A stretch of 64,000 nt of DNA. Source: Wolfiporia cocos (lineage: Eukaryota; Basidiomycota; Agaricomycetes; Polyporales; Phaeolaceae). How positions within the stretch are numbered: the first letter of the stretch is position 1; each line of letters opens with the position of its first letter. The DNA is taken from NCBI GenBank assembly GCA_029448655.1, contig JACCLO010000008.1, forward strand, positions 2,170,001-2,234,000, in the 5' to 3' direction. A program made the translations under genes and the position numbers. The notes under the pieces are model-generated. The model was not told the origin of the DNA. It worked only from the letters and a program-made list of their open reading frames with translations, and did no database searches. Below, piece by piece: positions 1 to 10,179 of the stretch.

Positions 1-1979
1 TGAGCTCAGGGTCATCTGGATCGACCTCCTCCTCTGCGGCAGGAGCCTTCGGAGCTGCTTGCTGCTTCACCGCTTTTCTCGCGTCCTATACCAATCAGTC
101 AGCAGGTACGTTGACATATTGATCTGCGCGTATCACCTGATCATCACTGCTACGTTCTGCATCACTTGCATCGTCATCCATTTCATCTTCGGATGGCGCA
201 CGAATAGGCGCCACTGCAGCCTTTTGCTTCTTCTCACCGCCCGCCTTCTTCTTCGCCTGCTTCAGCATCATGGAAATCCAGCGGCCATTTCCAGCAATTT
301 GGTATCCGTATCTGGAAACGGATCAGCAGTGATCTCGAAAAAAGTGTGTCCACAGGGGACATACAGGTCATTATGGAAGGTGCTCTCCAGTGTCTCTTCA
401 TTAGTGTCCTCGTCCGTGACACCCCCGAATAGGATTCCCATATTCTTCGCCGACCATAGAGACATGGTACACCCTGATCGTATAGATGGGGCAAATGCGG
501 TAGAGGGTCGCTTCCGACGTTCCCACTTGACTGTGAGAGGCTCTGATGATGCCTTTCCGTCCTTGGCCTCATTAACCGTCATCCTGGAAGGAGTTTTTAA
601 ATACGCTCTTCATGATTTTATGGAATGAGGCCACGTACCTGAGAAACCAAGTATCGTCCAGCATCACACCCACAGGACGGCTGCCCTTTTTGTATTCTTT
701 GCAATAACCACCTGCGCGTCGTTTAGTGGTCAGACACGCTGTCCGCAATGCAGGAGTGCGCAGAGTGAACACGGCATTGCACCGATCAACTAACCGTGGA
801 GAAGTATGCCATCTGCAGTAGGTAAGAATGAGAATCCACTGCGTGGACTGTATGAAAATCAGTCGTGGTCTCTTGATCCGGGATGGCATTGATATCAGCT
901 CACGATGGCTTGCGTTCCGCATCCTTCATCTCAACTTGGCGCCACTTGTATTCCTGAGTGTCGAACAACCAGAGATCATTGAGATAATGTGCTTCCCGAT
1001 AAAGTCGCATCAGCCTATATAAGGCTTCCATCATACGCTGCACGCACTCTTCAGGCCCGGATCATAGAATCCGCCGAACAGTACTACAAAGTGCTTCCAC
1101 ATAGCCATTCTGTGAATTGAAGATGAGGGGATTATTCGAGGCCTCGACGTGAAGATATGTACCTATGTCCTGATCGCGCCGTAGGCTTCACTTTGGTTTC
1201 TATGCGATCCCAGGAATGCGTAGTGATATCAAAGCACCAGAGATCACGATAGTGGTGGAAGCTGTTCTGGTATAGAGACGAGAATTCTCCGCCTGCATGA
1301 CATCCGTCAAGTTTTCTCAGAGTCAATAATTCAATCCGTATACACTCACCAAATAGATAGAGTTTGCCGCCGCCGGCTGGAGAAGCGACTACGGCATGAG
1401 CAGAGCGCGGACCCGGACAAGTCGGTGACACAAATTTCCGCCACTCGTCCTGTGGGAGAATTAACTCCACGATCAAAAATTATAGAAGAACGACACACTT
1501 TTTCTGGCGAATATCTGAAGACATCGTTATAGAAGTACTGTGTGCTAGGCGTGAAATCCTAGCATTCCTGTGCAAAATAAACGAAAGCTTACAGCTTTAC
1601 CATCATTACTAAAGAATTCTCCGCCTATGCACCATAGGTAGTTCCCACTGGGGCAAGAGGTAAACGTAGCGTTGGCTCTGCGACTAGGGGGGCCTTCCAC
1701 GAGCTCCTCGGTCACTCGATGGGCCTCCTCCCACTCTCTTTTAATCTACTAATTCAGTGTGTCGGTTTGTGAGTTAAAGCTACCAAACATAATGTCGCGA
1801 AGTATGTCTCGAGCGCATACCTTGTCGAGGATACTCTCGAGGTCTTCATCATCTTCCTCCTCCTTAGACTTGGTGGCTTTCTTCTTTTCCTTCCGCTCAA
1901 CTTTTTGCGCTGCTTTATCTTTCTTTGCAGCTTTCGCAGTAGCTTTTGTATTATCTTTGCCGGATTTCTTCTTCGCCAT
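1..1979 (-). CDS. Kelch-repeat protein, KLHDC4/Kel3 type (3' end outside window)
   Basis: The protein begins at 1979 with a lysine-rich leader (MAKKKSGKDN...) followed by an acidic EEEDDEDLESIL segment, the usual N-terminus of the eukaryotic KLHDC4/Kel3 family. Joining exons across about ten short GT-AG introns gives successive Kelch blades. These include a CIGGEFF motif near 1630, FHHYRDLWCFD near 1240, MAMWKHFVVLFGGFYD near 1080 and a GILFGGVTDEDTNEETLES block near 400. The last is a family hallmark that precedes the DUF4110 C-terminal region. Every intron tested keeps the frame, for example LDK|IKREWEEAHR and DDTWFL|MTVNEAKDG. The gene therefore looks intact apart from the C-terminus cut off at base 1. 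Kelch propellers are protein-interaction scaffolds. The specific partner of this family is not evident from the sequence. Confidence 0.88.
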
Positions 1980-2143
1980 ATCTCCTCGCTGATGGGCTGA
2001 TGGGCTAATGGACGTGCACGATCACAGCAATCGAGGAAGTGAAACTCAATCTATGATGGAATAACGCGTGACAGTGACAGTCACGTAACTTCACACCCGC
2101 GCGTTATGGCGCGCATCATGGAAGTACGGGGAGCTGGTTAGCT

Positions 2144-2170
2144 GTTGAGCACGTTGAGCACGTTGAACAA
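2144..2170. repeat. 9-bp tandem repeat, three units
   Basis: The unit GTTGAGCAC occurs twice and is followed by a diverged third unit, GTTGAACAA. It lies between the Kelch start at 1979 and the flavin oxidoreductase start at 2389. It is probably replication slippage in the shared promoter region. Confidence 0.6.
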
Positions 2171-2388
2171 CGTCTACATAGAGGTATGTTATCCTCTCTG
2201 AAGACGAATGTCTTACACATGCTCTTATACTGTATAGAATTATACAATATCTCAAATAGTAGTCCAGCAGTAACGTGCGTTTGAGTCGTGTTTCCTACAT
2301 GTGGGTCCGGTATGAGATATAAAGGATTGTAAGCAACTAACCTGTGACAGACTCCAGAGCGTTTCATGGAACTACCACTCGATCATTA

Positions 2389-4273
2389 ATGGATTCCGCT
2401 CAATCTATGGATGCCTCTACGTTCAGGAAGATCTTGAGTCCAGTTGAACTTCCTTGTGGCCTTACAATTTCAAATAGACTGGTGAAGGTCAGCTGTCCGG
2501 TCTGCTTCTGTTGATCAAAAAGTCAGACAATATGTCCAATAGGTTGCAATGTATGAGCACATGAGTAACTTGTTTGGCGGTCCTCCAAACTCCGCACATC
2601 TACGCCTTTACTCGCGTTGGTCTTCGGGCCACTGGGGTATGATAATTACAGGAAATGTCCAGGTTGCCATGGACCATTTGACTTTGGGCAGAGATATGGT
2701 TGTGCCCCAAATCATCACGGCAGAAACCATTACCCGATTTGGAAGACTAGCGGACTGCATTCATGGTAGATCAGACAGGGCCGCCACCCGCGCTTCTGAC
2801 GAGACCGCCGAACCGCAGCGAACTCTGGCCATCATGCAATTGAACCATCCAGGAAGACAGTCCGCTAACCTTATCGGCGGGCGCTGGCCTTTTGTGCCGC
2901 CACTTGCCCCGAGTGCCGTGCCAATTGGCCGCAGAGTGCCCGACAAAGCGTCGTTTGTCGCATCAGGCCTCTCATATTTGTTTCATACAGCTCTATTTCA
3001 AATACCTCGTCCCATGGAGCTGGACGATATTGATCATGTGGTAGAGGCTTTTGTTCGAGGTACCCATCTGGCCGTGGAAAGTGGCTTTGACGGTGTGGAG
3101 CTGCATGCCGCGCACGGATGTAGGTAGTCATTGACCAGGACTCGAGATGAAAACTCTGACTATCTTATTATAGATCTGATCTCGCAATTTATGTCTCCAA
3201 ATGTACGTACTCTGATGTGCAGATACGCCACGTTGATGAACATGGACGTTGCCAGACAAATTTGCGCACAGACGAGTACGGTGCGGGAGATCATCCGCTG
3301 TGGCTGCTTCATCACATAGTGTCTGCAATCCGTGCATCAGACCGCGTGCCGCATGCTTTCGTCTTGGGTGTAAAGTTGAACGCAGCAGACTACATGACAA
3401 CATTTCCCTCGGGTCGGAAAACGGATACATCCGAAATACGCGCTTTGAGTCAAGTGCGGGAAATTGCTTCCTGGGAAATGCTGGACTTTATCGAGATAAG
3501 CGGGGGGGACTACGAAAATCCGGGTAAGACAAGACATGGTAGCATTTCTACAATCATCCTGAATGTTCAGACTAGAATTCCTGAAGCATACGGGGTCCCC
3601 TCGCCAAGCATTCTTCGCTCGATTTTCCCAGCAAGCAGTGGACGCACTCTCGAGTACACCATCTGATACGGAACGGCTTATAGATTCTGCTGACCGTACG
3701 ATGACTTCGCCGTTGATACTGCTCACCGGCGGCTTCAGGACTCTCCCCTCCTTGTCTTCAGCTCTGTCAAATGGCCATGCACATCTCCTAGGAGCTGGAA
3801 GGCTCTCTGTCCTGTGTCCAGATCTCCCGCGGAGACTATCAGACTCCTTCCGGGGAACGAGCACGGGCACATGCGACAGCTTCTTGCTGCGACCCTTTCC
3901 AGGACTCGGCCTCGATGAACCCAGGACGCAGCAATACATCGAAGCGACGTCACTCTCTCAGTATCTTTACCTATGGGTGGAAAGAATTCTCGTATCAGTG
4001 CTGACTGTGTTGTGCAAGTTGTCCCCCTTCGAATTTCCGAAACTATTGGGTGCAGGGGCCGAGATGGCGTGGTATATAGTAGCCATGCGCGCTATCTCTG
4101 AGGGAAGAGCTGCAGACCATAGCATCGGAGGGGTTGCTGGCGTGCTGAGGATGTGGTGGTGGGTCGCGCCAAGTCCAATTGACGGATCGAGGTCCCAATG
4201 TCCCGGGTTTATGGTGTTGTTTGCAGTTTTAGCACTGATCGGTTTCTGCATTGCACGTGTGCCGGGTCTCTAG
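2389..4273 (+). CDS. NADH:flavin oxidoreductase (Old Yellow Enzyme-like) with C-terminal membrane anchor
   Basis: This is a flavin (FMN) TIM-barrel oxidoreductase of the NemA/OYE family. The start at 2389 reads into a typical N-terminus (LSPVELPCGLTISNRLVK), then intron 2488-2542, then VAMYEHMSN. Motifs in order are QLNHPGRQS (about 2840), FDGVELHAAHG (about 3090), YLISQFMSPN|TNLRTDEYG across an intron, GVKLNAADY (about 3370), DFIEISGGDYENPE|FLKHTG across an intron ending near 3580, and LLTGGFRT near 3717. After the barrel, the protein continues about 140 residues and ends in a hydrophobic stretch (VLFAVLALIGFCIARVPGL). This suggests a tail anchored in a membrane, as in other long fungal members. 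The part just after TDEYG is diverged from the usual GGS(I/L)ENR consensus, so substrate or flavin contacts there may be altered. Physiological substrate unknown. Confidence 0.85.
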
Positions 4274-4618
4274 CTTCACACAGTAATATTGCTATCTTCG
4301 ACTAAGAATCTATTCGACAGCTATCGTACTACTAACGCCGGGCCCCTTCTGCAAAATGGACCACTTCTGCACAATTGATTTTGCATATAGACATAAGTCA
4401 GGAATGTGAAAGAAAATGATACAGAAGACTTCGTCTACATGTCTAGTATATCCACAAATATCTTCATGATTTCTCGATGCGTCGTTACCTCTGCAGAATC
4501 CATTGTGCAGAAGGGGTCCAGCGTTGGTATTGTGAACCTGGCGCGAAATGGCGAGGCGACGATCCGACATCATGTTAGCGACGTTCGCATGGCGACTAGT
4601 CTCTATCACCAGCTACTC

Positions 4619-4887
4619 ACACCGGGGGCATCACTAATGACTTTGTCGGAAACATGTTGGTATCGTTTGTAATTGTGGTCAAATGCGAACATAATGCATT
4701 TGATTGCTTATATAATATCTTCATTAGATAATGCCCCCAGTGTCTGGATCTTTACACAGCCCATGGCCAGCTGAAGTCCTGTGTTTCTTACGATGTTATC
4801 AACCAATGCATTATGTTTGCATCTGATCACTTATTTAAATGATACCAACATGTTTCCGACAAAGTCATTAGATAATGCCCCCGGTGT
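4619..4887. mobile_element. Fold-back MITE-like element with ~46-bp terminal inverted repeats
   Basis: The left end (4619-4665) and right end (4841-4887) are inverted copies over about 46 nt, differing by a few bases and a short indel. Both ends read ACACCGGGGGCAT inward. Weaker inverted similarity continues to about 4710 and 4798, around a shared CATAATGCATT core, so most of the 269 bp can fold into one hairpin. A third copy of the right-type end (ATTAGATAATGCCCCC) lies internally at about 4724-4746. This suggests a composite or nested copy. No ORF is present and no convincing target-site duplication is visible (CAGCTACTC left, CAGAACCTC right, 6 of 9 identical). Superfamily not assigned. 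Confidence 0.75.
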
Positions 4888-6551
4888 CAGAACCTCGACC
4901 TTTGATAGTATGGGATGATTGAGTGTCTTACTGTGGTCACCCAGCATGAATTGCGGCATCAGCATTGTGGAATCAATGAAGTAGGACAATTAGATTGCTA
5001 CAGAACTACCAGTGGGCTGTCTGAGAGGATCACTCACAAGGCTGTGGTGAATATGACTTCCTGCACTGCAGCTGGCATAATCCTTCACATTTGAGCGAAA
5101 GAAGTGAGGTATTGATAAGCTCTATAGATTGTATGTGCGCAATACTATGGACTGGATCTAATATCTAACCTCTCATGGTGTCTGTACAATTCCTTACGGC
5201 TATACATTGCAGTCAAATTTCGAGGAGTTAGTTTTCACTGGTAGATGCGAGCGATACATTATCATGCTAGGCACTGTTCTAGAGGTGATAAATGACCGTA
5301 GAAAATGTGTCACCAGGTCATCACGTCATAGTACGCCTCCCAGACGATAATAGCCTCTGCGTTTATGATAGTCGCTCAGATTTTTGCTGTTTCTCATGCA
5401 TTTTCCCACCATTCCTCACTGTTCATGGGTCCAAACGCGATGCTGAATTCATTAGTCTCATGATTGTTTCATCAGAGAAGTCCGCATGGTTTCAAGGTGC
5501 ATATGGCGCGTTGCTGGAGTCATGGCGTCCGCGCAGTGCAATAGCTGGCTGCCAAAAGGAGGAATTACTTCCGTCATGACTCCCAGTGAAGGCTACGATC
5601 AAGTGCTTACATGCCTGTCCATATAGAAACATACCACTCTACATCTTGGCTGCACGTGGCTAGGCATGGCGGAGTGAGGAAATATGGCACCATTCCAATT
5701 TCGTCAGTCAGACCAAGTCACAGTGTTCCATGTAATGTTTCTGCATGTCTCAGTGTGACCTGCCGATGTTTACTAATCCATTGATAGCCTCGCTCATCCA
5801 TACTGCGCTGCCATAGACACCGTATATCCGACTCAGTCCATTATAAAATAAGCTGGACTACCCCAACTTGACATACAGAACATGCTGAATCATACATAGA
5901 CGCACATTTGTACGTAAAAAAGAGGCAAGATCACATTAAAACATACACAGACAGGAAAAGCGAGCATCAGATCTAGGTATACACATGCAGGATCAGACAG
6001 AATCACATTGAGCAACAATATGCACCCGCATGCAGAACGGGCACTCGAACCAGGCAAATCCATGTCGGTACATGCTATCATATGGGCTCCGTCTGCGAGG
6101 CGGGGGCAGCACAATTTTCAGCGTGCGAATTCCTGGTGCACATATACTGTCAGTAGAAGATGTGGTGACCAAGGACATACCAAGATAGCAGCGTCTCCCT
6201 GCGAATGCCACTACAATGAAATTAGTGGAGATATCCAATTGCAAAGCTGTCGATGGTCACATACCGATACAGGAAGCCCCTTGGCTTTCATCTTCCAGTT
6301 CTAATGATGCATGTCAGTGCTTGTAATGAGGTGACCATAATGCAAGAACGCACTTCCTTAGCTTCGTCTGGTGTTAGTTGAGACCTGTCCATCAATGGAA
6401 CACAACATAGAGTTACCAGTGTTGACAAACGGCGGCCAAAGTCCGGCCAGCCACATCCATTACTGACTACCACTTGGGATTTAGGTACAAACGAGCGAAG
6501 GTATGCTACACCAGTACATCCCCCTTTTATTCCGTCGCTAACATCACAAGA
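4888..6551. other. Non-genic stretch
   Basis: No recognisable protein, RNA or repeat. The longest plus-strand reading frame (5292-5579) has no family features or splice-supported extension. Base composition is AT-rich, like the rest of this 4 kb accessory interval. Confidence 0.5.
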
Positions 6552-6732
6552 GTTTCGGTGCCACAGATGCATCTTTAGAGACACCGCAGATGCATCTGGG
6601 GCACTCTAAGTCATCAATATAAGCGCCCGTTAGTACCTAAATAAAGCATCGTATACTGGGAATCGAACTAACAACCATGAGATCATTGTGAAACAGCGAC
6701 TGAAACCACTTAGCTAAAGCGGCTTTGGAAAG
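6552..6732 (-). mobile_element. tRNA-derived SINE-like element, copy 1
   Basis: Reading the minus strand from about 6732, the sequence begins GCCGCTTTAGCTAAGTGG, an excellent RNA polymerase III A box. About 48 nt later follows GTTCGATTCC, a B box, which is tRNA-like spacing. The head resembles an elongator tRNA-Met (CTGTTTCA around the anticodon loop), but its arms are too degenerate for a functional tRNA. It continues into a body and a roughly 60-nt 3' tail (6553-6612) containing two AGATGCATCT palindromes. That tail is shared with the copy at 7010-7212. Alternatively, the two tails are terminal inverted repeats of a single 660-bp element. Confidence 0.65.
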
Positions 6733-7009
6733 GAAGATCTTGTAGAAATATATAGTCAGTAATTGATATCATAAGGGCTGTAATAAAATTTAACATATGT
6801 CAGTAAGCTCAGGTGTTCCTTGAGCTCAGAATGTATCTCTTTGTTGGTGCATCCCACAATCCTTATGTCTCTGCAATGAGGCAAGGAAGCTGTTACAAAT
6901 TACCTACAGGGCAATATGAAACATCACACTAAGGTGTGACTTGACAATCAAAAGCTACGGCGATGAAAGGGTGTTAAATGGGATCATATTGGCAAGTATG
7001 TGACTGCAT

Positions 7010-7212
7010 ACCAAGACCATTTAGCGAAGTGGTACAGGTTACGACTTCGCTGATTCCGGGTTAAGCGTTTGAACCCTGCGCATGTATTTCTTGCGCAGGT
7101 GCATCTTATTTTATTCAGATGCATCTACACAGCACGCCTGGGTGTTAATATTGCTTAGAGTGCCCCAGATGCATCTGCCGTGTCTCTAGAGATGCATCTC
7201 CGGCACTGAAGT
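7010..7212 (+). mobile_element. tRNA-derived SINE-like element, copy 2
   Basis: The plus strand shows an A-box-like TTAGCGAAGTGG at 7021 and a B-box-like GTTTGAACCC about 45 nt downstream. A body follows, then a 3' tail at about 7155-7212 that matches the tail of copy 1 at about nine positions in ten (AGAGTGCCCCAGATGCATCTG). The head differs from copy 1, so the two may have different tRNA ancestors. The copies lie head to head, with tails facing outward. A further GCAGGTGCATCT match at about 7686 may be a fragment. Confidence 0.6.
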
Positions 7213-7519
7213 CCCTCAACATCAGGGCAGGCGGTGCAGCTCGCTTAACCACATGCCTCCGGCTATTCCGCCAACAACCAGCTGGCATGACTGTCTCAGG
7301 AGCACTGGTGTCCATCAATGTAGATGCTGACAAGTCACTGCTCCTGCAACTGCAAGGCTGCTATCAGCTGTTGTAGACGAATTAGATATGGTGACCATGG
7401 CTGTTGCTGTAGGAGTAGCTGTATGTGGTGCTGCTACATTGATATTAGCTAATGTTCTGCCATGAGTAGACTCAAACATACCGATGCAGAGAGCCCATAC
7501 TGTAAGGCTGCAACAATGT

Positions 7520-7560
7520 GATGGTGGTAAGAGAAAACGAGATGGTGGTCAGAGAAAAAC
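7520..7560. repeat. ~21-bp tandem duplication
   Basis: Two adjacent units of GATGGTGGTMAGAGAAAA type with one substitution and a small length difference. The repeat is non-coding and lies in the accessory interval. Confidence 0.6.
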
Positions 7561-7864
7561 CGTGCTCCGCAGAGAGTTTTCATGTTACGTCACACTGAAT
7601 CTTGTGTGACTGAGAGGAACTACATAATCAACACAATGGTCAAGCTCTCAGAGAAGGCTGGTAGAGCATGAGTGACGCTGACCTGATGCAGGTGCATCTG
7701 GAAGAACATGATCGAGATTGGCTGTTTGACACGGCTCAGTGTGGATCAGCCTGACGGCGCTTGACCGTAGTTTTCACCGGGCGTGACTTGTAAAGCTACA
7801 TCGCATTATTGCAGCCGTAGTTTTGTTACACGTCAGCGCAACATGTGGAAGCGGAGTGGTCCTA

Positions 7865-7893
7865 CTGAACACCACTACATGGTGGGTGTTCAG
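7865..7893. repeat. Inverted repeat, 9-bp perfect stem
   Basis: CTGAACACC (7865-7873) is the exact reverse complement of GGTGTTCAG (7885-7893). The 11-nt loop can itself pair partly (CAC/GTG). No coding or terminator role is apparent. Confidence 0.5.
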
Positions 7894-7910
7894 TCGCACG
7901 TGATCGCGAT

Positions 7911-7942
7911 TATGATTTGCCCATGCTATGATTTGCCCATGC
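7911..7942. repeat. 16-bp perfect tandem duplication
   Basis: TATGATTTGCCCATGC is present twice, back to back, with no mismatch, which indicates a recent event. Non-coding. Confidence 0.7.
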
Positions 7943-8413
7943 TGAGATAGCTTTCGCAATCATTAGTATCACCGCGGCCTATACAGATATGAAACTCCAT
8001 TCTGTTGCAATAATGGGCGTCGGCGGCAAATTTACGATAGAACACGGACCGAGAAATGTACTCAGTAAGCGCACACACTGATGTCAAGTTGTACCGCACT
8101 GGCCACGCGCCCACCGCTCGTTGACTCGATTATGTGTACCCTGGTACCATAGGAATCAGCCAGAATATCAGTGTATACTGCCACTGCTTTTCCTCGCGCA
8201 CGCAGAGCACCTCCTGGGGCGACCGTTACTGCTTAATTTGGGCAATGCATATCTAACACCAACTGGAGGGCATGGTGTATATACAACTGTCTTCTTCTGT
8301 TAGCTCAAAAAACCCGTTGAGATCTCATCGCCACACGCATCTGAAACTAAGCTCTTACTATATCTAATGATCTCTCGCCAAAACATGTCTCTCAATTTCA
8401 TTTCCGCCTATCA

Positions 8414-9830
8414 ATGTCTCAAAACATTTGCAATGGTAATCCGAATTTGATGCAAGCAACTTTAGCGCTTAGCTCTCACGTGAAACAGAGTGCGCAAGTG
8501 CATATATACTCAAATGCTGAAGTCCTTGCCCAATCAGCGATCAGCCAAAGTAATTCATGGGGCTCAGAATCGAAGAGTAAGTTCCGTGGATTTGTTGAGA
8601 AGCCATTCACATTCATACCTTATTGGCTATTTGGTCAGCGCGATATCCTCCGCAATCACTTGTGAGTGCGCCCCTTCACTGGCAGCTGGTTCTACCTGAG
8701 ATTGATCCTTCTACTATTCCCAGCTCTCATGATATTCGATTTCTTGCTGACGTTTGCTGTGGAGATCAAACATTACTGGAAAAGTAAACCGAGCTGGGCT
8801 TCTACTCTATTTTTTGTCAACCGTTACCTTTGCCTGGCCAATCGTCTAGTAGCGACGATCATATTACACGATCTTCGCTATGCACATTGTCGCACGCTGC
8901 TTTACTTACAAGAGGGAATATCAGATCTAGGACTGCTGATGGTCGGAGGTATGCTATATATGCACGTTGAAGCCTCAATGCGCTCACAAATGTCTCCAAG
9001 TTATCGCATCCACGAGGGTCAGTGCCCTATGGAGAAACGACTTGCGTCTGTTTGCTCTCACTATGACTTTCAATCTCGTCCTCCCTATTATAAGCTTGGT
9101 CGGTGTCGATACATTCTTCAATGCATAGATCACTTGAGCTAATGTCCTGCAGGTGTCAGCAAGTGAGCCACACAGTGCATTAACACCTACACAACCGTGA
9201 AGTCCTCCATCATTTTCGCAGTGATTGACTACACACTCACGTTCTGTGCTAAAGCAAAGGTATCGGCCAAGTGTACAGTCAGTCTCGGCAGTAAAACCTG
9301 ACATTGCCAATTTGTCGCAGTCTTGATATACGTCTCACGGTGTACATTCATTGCGGGGGACGTCCTTACATTAATTTTGACCTGGATGAAAACCTACAGT
9401 ATTCATATGGTTGCTGTGCGCATCCAGTACAACCCCGGAATTGCTACTATGCTACTTAGGGACGGTGAGTGGATATCTCAATAGTTCTGTCTTCTCTTAT
9501 CCTGATCTCTAAATAGGGACAATATATTTTGTGTCAGTGCTCATAATTACTGTGACTAACACGAATGTTCATGCTGACTCGAAAACATAGAGCGGTGGGT
9601 ATCCTCAGCATAACACTGCTGGCTAGTGATGCAGTCAGTATGACACCCTAATCGGCAACTGAATATCCTCACACTGCTTTCATCTCAGGCAAACAACACC
9701 ACTACTGACAATGCTGATATTGCGGCGTGCGTTCCTCGCACCTCCCCTTCTGATTATACATTTACTGACACAGGCCGAGTCTCAGTCTAGCATCCATTCT
9801 GATGTCGCGCTTTATGCTGCATTTGCGTGA
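8414..9830 (+). CDS. DUF6533-domain multi-pass membrane protein
   Basis: This belongs to the basidiomycete DUF6533 family, polytopic membrane proteins of unknown function. The diagnostic N-terminal block is at about 8710-8850: a hydrophobic segment with FDFLLTF, then VEIKHYW and FFVNRYL. An intron beginning at about 8949 joins LLMVGG to VIASTRVSALWRNDLR and two further hydrophobic stretches (FNLVLPIISLVGV). A later exon near 9330 reads TFIAGDVLTLILTWMKTYS, a typical family segment. It then joins MLLRDG|TIYFVSVLIITV across an intron (GTGAGT...AATAG near 9470-9518). The last exon ends in a hydrophobic helix and stops at 9828-9830. The 5' exon is uncertain: in-frame joining needs a 39-nt intron (8662-8700), short for this genome, and the exon between about 9120 and 9310 is also unresolved. 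Confidence 0.7.
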
Positions 9831-10179
9831 ATCGAATACTGAGCAGGCAGTACAATGCTCTAGCGTCCCCACACTGGAATGAGAGAGCTGTTGTTTTTAT
9901 TATCCGAGTGGATATGTAGATGATAGACCGTCGTCGATCACTGAGATCAATTGGTAGTATATATGAACACAGGACTCGTTGAAAGGGACGGAGTAGGCGA
10001 AGTGACGTCACTCGGTGGTTAGTAATCACATCTCTGCTTATGCATTCCCGAGCGCAACCCGAGGGCTGGCCTGTCGAAGGCTTATAATTCATCGCATATA
10101 AAATCGGGGGCACTCACACCGGAACTCATACTTGAGCCACTGCCCACAGCCTCGACAAATTCCAGGCGACGTACTGAAC
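9831..10179. promoter_or_regulatory. Intergenic spacer with TATA box for the glutathionyl-hydroquinone reductase gene
   Basis: A CATATAAAATC element at 10095-10105 lies about 84 nt upstream of the ATG chosen at 10180. It would place transcription start near 10125-10130. No other feature is seen. Confidence 0.45.

Noticed and set aside
7520..7942. CRISPR-like repeat array
   Set aside because: Repeats are two-unit tandem duplications without spacers, and the genome is eukaryotic.
8984..9310. Cysteine-rich 108-codon minus-strand frame
   Set aside because: Antisense to the DUF6533 gene. No signal peptide.
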